Assembly (NCBI GenBank): GCA_964504625.1
Contig: CAZDEK010000037.1
Location: 1-8,593 of the forward strand
Length of the DNA stretch: 8,593 nt
Direction of reading: 5' to 3'
Source: CAZDEK01 sp964504625
GTDB lineage: Bacteria > Patescibacteriota > Saccharimonadia > CAILAD01 > GCA-016700035
Both the position numbers and the translations under genes were made by a program. Every line of letters begins with the position of its first letter. Position 1 is the first letter of the stretch. Positions 6,704 to 8,593 of this stretch are shown here, piece after piece. The notes beneath the pieces were generated by a model. That model worked only from the letters and a program-made list of their open reading frames with translations. It had not been told where the DNA came from and searched no databases.

Positions 6704-6785
6704 TGCTCGCTTTTTGTTCGCTTTTTTGATAATCTGATAAATGAAAAGACCACACCAGTCGAAACCAATGTGGACTTTTCATTTA
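6704..6785 (+). terminator. T-runs and long inverted repeat after pth, probable terminator
   Basis: Two T-runs (TTTTT, then TTTTTT at 6722-6727) are followed by a long imperfect hairpin. TAAATGAAAAG (6738-6748) pairs with CTTTTCATTTA (6775-6785), an A-A mismatch follows, then CCACA (6750-6754) pairs with TGTGG (6769-6773) around a 14-nt loop. That gives 16 pairs with one mismatch. The 3' arm is itself U-rich, and on the other strand the opposite arm also ends in T-rich sequence, so it could stop transcription both ways. The base of the stem is A+T-rich, unlike a textbook terminator. Pairing is certain on paper; the termination role is inferred from position after the last gene of a cluster. 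Confidence 0.5.
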
Positions 6786-6811
6786 CCCCTTCCATACCAC
6801 CTTAAAGGATT

Positions 6812-6972
6812 TTACAGCCGTCACCAATATTCTATACGGCCGTGGCTATGAAAGGGAGCGGTCTGCTAATGCGGTTGAACCTAAAGGAGGGTGAGTTTTA
6901 GGATATGGCCCCGCAATAGCAGAACGCTCACTTCCAAGGGGAAGTACAGAGTGTTTCAGGTACGGCATGTAT
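6812..6972 (+). ncRNA. Candidate structured RNA, family not recognised
   Basis: The ~160-nt region is closed by a long-range stem: TACA-GCCGT-ACC (6813-6825) against GGT-ACGGC-TGTA (6959-6971), twelve pairs with one bulged base on each side. Inside, GAGCG (6856-6860) pairs with CGCTC (6925-6929). It continues into TCTGCTA.TGCGG (6862-6874) with CCGCA.TAGCAGA (6911-6923), twelve pairs with one mismatch, capped by CCTAAA/TTTAGG (6880-6885, 6897-6902) and an 11-nt purine-rich loop. ACTTCC/GGAAGT (6930-6945) makes a further hairpin with an AAGG loop. Loop GTGAG (6891-6895) could pair with CTCAC (6927-6931) as a pseudoknot. I do not see signatures of tRNA, 5S, tmRNA, SRP or RNase P RNA. It may be an independent RNA or a dprA leader element. 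No protein frame here looks genuine. The strand is assumed to be that of the genes. Confidence 0.5.
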
Positions 6973-7063
6973 CTTATCACTATAAACATATTATGTCAAT
7001 AGTATTCTACTCAGTTATGCTATGACTTATTTTTATTAATCAGATTTGATAAGCATAATAACT
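6973..7063. promoter_or_regulatory. A+T-rich leader of dprA with nested inverted repeats
   Basis: This stretch is far richer in A+T than the genes and probably holds the dprA promoter. TTATGCT (7015-7021) and AGCATAA (7052-7058) are complementary. Between them, TTAATCA (7036-7042) and TGATAA (7047-7052) form a smaller imperfect palindrome. CATAAT (7054-7059) is a -10-like box four bases before the ATG, but without a credible -35. Promoter placement is uncertain; the repeats are directly visible. Confidence 0.35.
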
Positions 7064-7903
7064 ATGCAAGCTATTAGTCTCAATGACAAGTATTATCCAA
7101 GCATCTTGCGTGACAGCCATGATGCTCCGCAAACGCTCTATGTAGTTGGCCAGCTTTCCAACAGCCCGATGATAGCAGTCGTCGGCAGTCGAAAGCCGAC
7201 TGCGTATGGCGAAGATATCACGTATCGCATCACCAAAGATCTCGCGCTCGCCGGACTTACCATTGTCAGCGGGTTAGCCTACGGAATTGACGCCATCGCA
7301 CATCGCGCCACGCTTGATGCTGGTGGCACCACGATCGCCGTGTTAGGTTCAAGCCTGGACAATCTCTATCCAGCAAGTCACCGTTCTCTCGCTCAAGATA
7401 TTGTCAAATGTGGCGGGGCGGTGATAAGTGAATATCCGGCTCATACACCTCCTCGCAAACATCATTTTCCAGCTCGTAATCGTATTATCGCAGGACTCAG
7501 TCAGGCCATCCTTGTTCCCGAAGCAGATGCTCGCTCAGGATCACTCATTACTGCGCAACTAGGGCTCGATGAAAATCGGCTCGTTATGGCAGTCCCGGGA
7601 CCTATTACCTCACCTCGATCCGCAGGACCGAATAATCTCTTGAAGGCTGGGGCTATACCAGTAACATCCGCTGCCGATGTACTCATCGCTCTCAACCTAC
7701 CGATTCCAGTCGCCAAACCAAGCCCGGAAGCAACACCATTCCAACAAGCACTTGTGGTCGCCCTAAAGCAGGGTAGCCTCACCACTGAAGACCTGTCTGC
7801 CATGTTTGATGTGCCCGTGCCTGTACTGCTGTCAGAACTCAATCTTCTCGAACTCAACGGCCGAATACGTGCCTTAGCTGGCTCTCAGTGGGCACTAGCG
7901 TAA
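7064..7903 (+). CDS. dprA: DNA-processing protein DprA (Smf)
   Basis: Cytoplasmic single-strand DNA-binding protein that loads RecA onto incoming DNA in natural transformation. 279 aa. The Rossmann-like core is textbook: GSRKPTAYG (41-49), SGLAYGIDAIAHR (69-81), AVLGSSLDNLYP (92-103), SEYP, FPARNRIIAGLS (135-146), SGSLITAQ and AVPGPI. A C-terminal winged helix (about 222-279) contains TTEDLSAMF and LSELNLLELNGRI. The N-terminal helical/SAM-like extension of many DprA proteins is absent; the protein starts near the YYPSIL segment. An in-frame TTG at 7046 would add six residues (an ISIIT stretch encoded by rare-looking ATA codons), so the ATG at 7064 is preferred. No Shine-Dalgarno. It is followed by topA, a common arrangement. 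It implies capacity for DNA uptake if com pilus genes exist elsewhere. Confidence 0.95.
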   Translation: MQAISLNDKYYPSILRDSHDAPQTLYVVGQLSNSPMIAVVGSRKPTAYGEDITYRITKDLALAGLTIVSGLAYGIDAIAHRATLDAGGTTIAVLGSSLDNLYPASHRSLAQDIVKCGGAVISEYPAHTPPRKHHFPARNRIIAGLSQAILVPEADARSGSLITAQLGLDENRLVMAVPGPITSPRSAGPNNLLKAGAIPVTSAADVLIALNLPIPVAKPSPEATPFQQALVVALKQGSLTTEDLSAMFDVPVPVLLSELNLLELNGRIRALAGSQWALA

Positions 7904-7915
7904 TAGGTGGAATGT

Positions 7916-7945
7916 TTGACAAGCAGCTATAGCAGTGGCTACAAT
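7916..7945 (+). promoter_or_regulatory. Strong sigma70-type promoter of topA
   Basis: A perfect -35 TTGACA (7916-7921) and a -10 TACAAT (7940-7945) stand 18 nt apart, 12 nt after the dprA stop codon. Transcription would begin near 7952, giving a leader of about 50 nt before the topA ATG. This is the best promoter in the window and shows that topA is transcribed independently of dprA. Confidence 0.75.
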
Positions 7946-8002
7946 CGGCGAGCTTGCCTGTAGTATCGCTACGCATCCAAGCGCCCTCAAAACTCCTTAT
8001 AT

Positions 8003-8593
8003 ATGAAGAAATCAGTCCTCATTGTCGAAAGCCCCGCAAAGGGCAAAACTATCGAATCATATCTCGGTCGCGGCTATAAAGTTGTGGCCAGCTACGGTCA
8101 TGTCCGTGATTTACCTAAATCAAAGCTCGGTATTGATATTGAGCATGACTTTGAGCCGCAGTACATGGTACCAAGGGGTAGCGCTACAAAAATCAAGACC
8201 CTGAAAAAAGCCATCGCCGACGCTGATATTATCTATCTTGCAACCGATCTTGACCGCGAAGGTGAGGCGATCGCTTGGCATTTGGCCAACATCCTTGAGG
8301 TCAAACCAAATCAAGAAGTGAAACGGATAACATTCCCGGAAATCACCAAATCAGCACTTGAAGAAGCCGTGGCGCACCCGCGCGATATCAATCAGGCACT
8401 GGTCGATGCTCAGCAGGCTCGTCGAGTGCTTGATCGACTCGTTGGCTACTCACTGTCTCCAGTCCTTTGGAAAAAGGTCCGGTATGGCCTGTCGGCAGGA
8501 CGCGTCCAGAGCGTAGCGCTCAAGTTTATTACTGACCGTGAAAAAGAGATTCAAGCCTTCAAGGCAGAGGAATACTGGACTATCGAAGTCGAC
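8003..8593 (+). CDS. topA: DNA topoisomerase I, type IA (5' part)
   Basis: Relaxes negative supercoils by transient single-strand cleavage. The first 197 codons are present and the frame is open to the window edge; full-length proteins are usually 650-850 aa. The TOPRIM domain is complete in outline: IVESPAKGKT with catalytic Glu9, YGHVRDLP (31-38), and the metal-binding D82-L-D84-R-E86 cluster in ATDLDREGEAIAWHL. Next come ITFPEITKSAL, the QQARRVLDRLVGYSLSP segment of domain IV, and GLSAGRVQSVAL, which helps form the active site. The active-site tyrosine lies beyond the window. The ATG at 8003 gives the canonical MKKSVLIVESP start; no Shine-Dalgarno is seen in the ~50-nt leader. It follows dprA by 99 nt with its own strong promoter. 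Confidence 0.97.
   Translation, partial: MKKSVLIVESPAKGKTIESYLGRGYKVVASYGHVRDLPKSKLGIDIEHDFEPQYMVPRGSATKIKTLKKAIADADIIYLATDLDREGEAIAWHLANILEVKPNQEVKRITFPEITKSALEEAVAHPRDINQALVDAQQARRVLDRLVGYSLSPVLWKKVRYGLSAGRVQSVALKFITDREKEIQAFKAEEYWTIEVD

Noticed and set aside
6571..6795. Minus-strand 74-codon frame over the end of pth and the spacer
   Set aside because: It lies largely antisense to a secure pth gene and across the inverted repeat, with no family motif.
6680..6802. Open frame continuing from the pth TGA to a TAA at 6800-6802, suggesting recoded UGA
   Set aside because: The Pth protein ends at its normal point, the extension is low-complexity Ser/Phe/Pro-rich and crosses the T-runs and the long inverted repeat, and no other gene here contains an in-frame TGA.
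6812..6972. Identification of the structured region as SRP RNA, tmRNA, RNase P RNA, 5S rRNA or a tRNA
   Set aside because: The GGAAGGAAGCAG, T-arm GGTTCGAATCC, GAGGAAAGTCC and CCGAAC signatures are all absent on both strands as far as I can read.
6891..7025. GTG-initiated frame of 44 codons following AAAGGAGG
   Set aside because: There is no spacing between the Shine-Dalgarno-like bases and the GTG, codons such as AGG and ATA are unlike the neighbours, and the region is better explained by base pairing.
7046..7063. TTG at 7046 as the dprA start
   Set aside because: It adds only six residues with ATA-rich codons, lies inside the inverted repeats of the leader, and DprA proteins align well from the ATG at 7064.
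1..8593. CRISPR arrays, insertion sequences, prophage, toxin-antitoxin or defence genes
   Set aside because: No spaced direct repeats, transposase motifs or terminal inverted repeats were seen; every protein gene belongs to a housekeeping, competence or small-molecule-binding family.

Overview
The window reads as a compact bacterial chromosome segment, about half G+C, with every protein gene on the + strand. It carries ten housekeeping-type genes: aspS, a GyrI-like gene, scpA, scpB, an rluB-like gene, a D-Ala-D-Ala carboxypeptidase gene, der, pth, dprA and the first 197 codons of topA. Several proteins are at or below the short end of their family range (ScpA 226 aa, ScpB 171, Pth 174, DprA 279, a one-domain S11 carboxypeptidase of 290). 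Genes overlap or nearly touch, and the AspRS is the short archaeal-type form. This suits a reduced-genome bacterium of the Patescibacteria/CPR radiation, with Saccharibacteria (TM7) my best guess. That placement is inference from gene style, not from a marker gene. The standard bacterial code fits: UGA ends pth and none falls inside a gene.

Layout: (1) 1-72, the upstream edge with a perfect 20-bp palindrome and a -10-like TACAAT close to the aspS start. (2) 73-1389, aspS. (3) 1438-2070, a GyrI-like small-molecule-binding protein behind a perfect TATAAT. (4) 2090-3936, scpA-scpB-rluB, continuing into the carboxypeptidase (to 4796); the four genes overlap by 17, 14 and 13 nt and look like one operon. 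Chromosome condensation (ScpAB with SMC), rRNA pseudouridylation and peptidoglycan trimming are also neighbours in Firmicutes. (5) 4803-6682, der-pth, two translation-related genes sharing one base. (6) 6683-7063, the only long stretch without a protein gene. It holds T-runs, a 16-bp-stem inverted repeat and then a region of about 160 nt that folds on paper into a closed multi-branched RNA. (7) 7064-7903, dprA. (8) a textbook promoter (TTGACA-18-TACAAT), then topA running off the end. The dprA-topA order is common in bacteria.

Functions group as translation (aspS, der, pth, rluB), chromosome organisation and topology (scpAB, topA), DNA uptake and recombination (dprA) and the cell wall (carboxypeptidase). 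Two themes deserve attention. The unassigned structured RNA between pth and dprA has an apical loop carrying an anti-anti-SD-like AAAGGAGG. Genes that begin transcription units (aspS, scpA, perhaps der and dprA) have a -10-like box a few bases from the ATG and no Shine-Dalgarno, which suggests leaderless mRNAs, whereas most operon-internal genes have good Shine-Dalgarno sequences.
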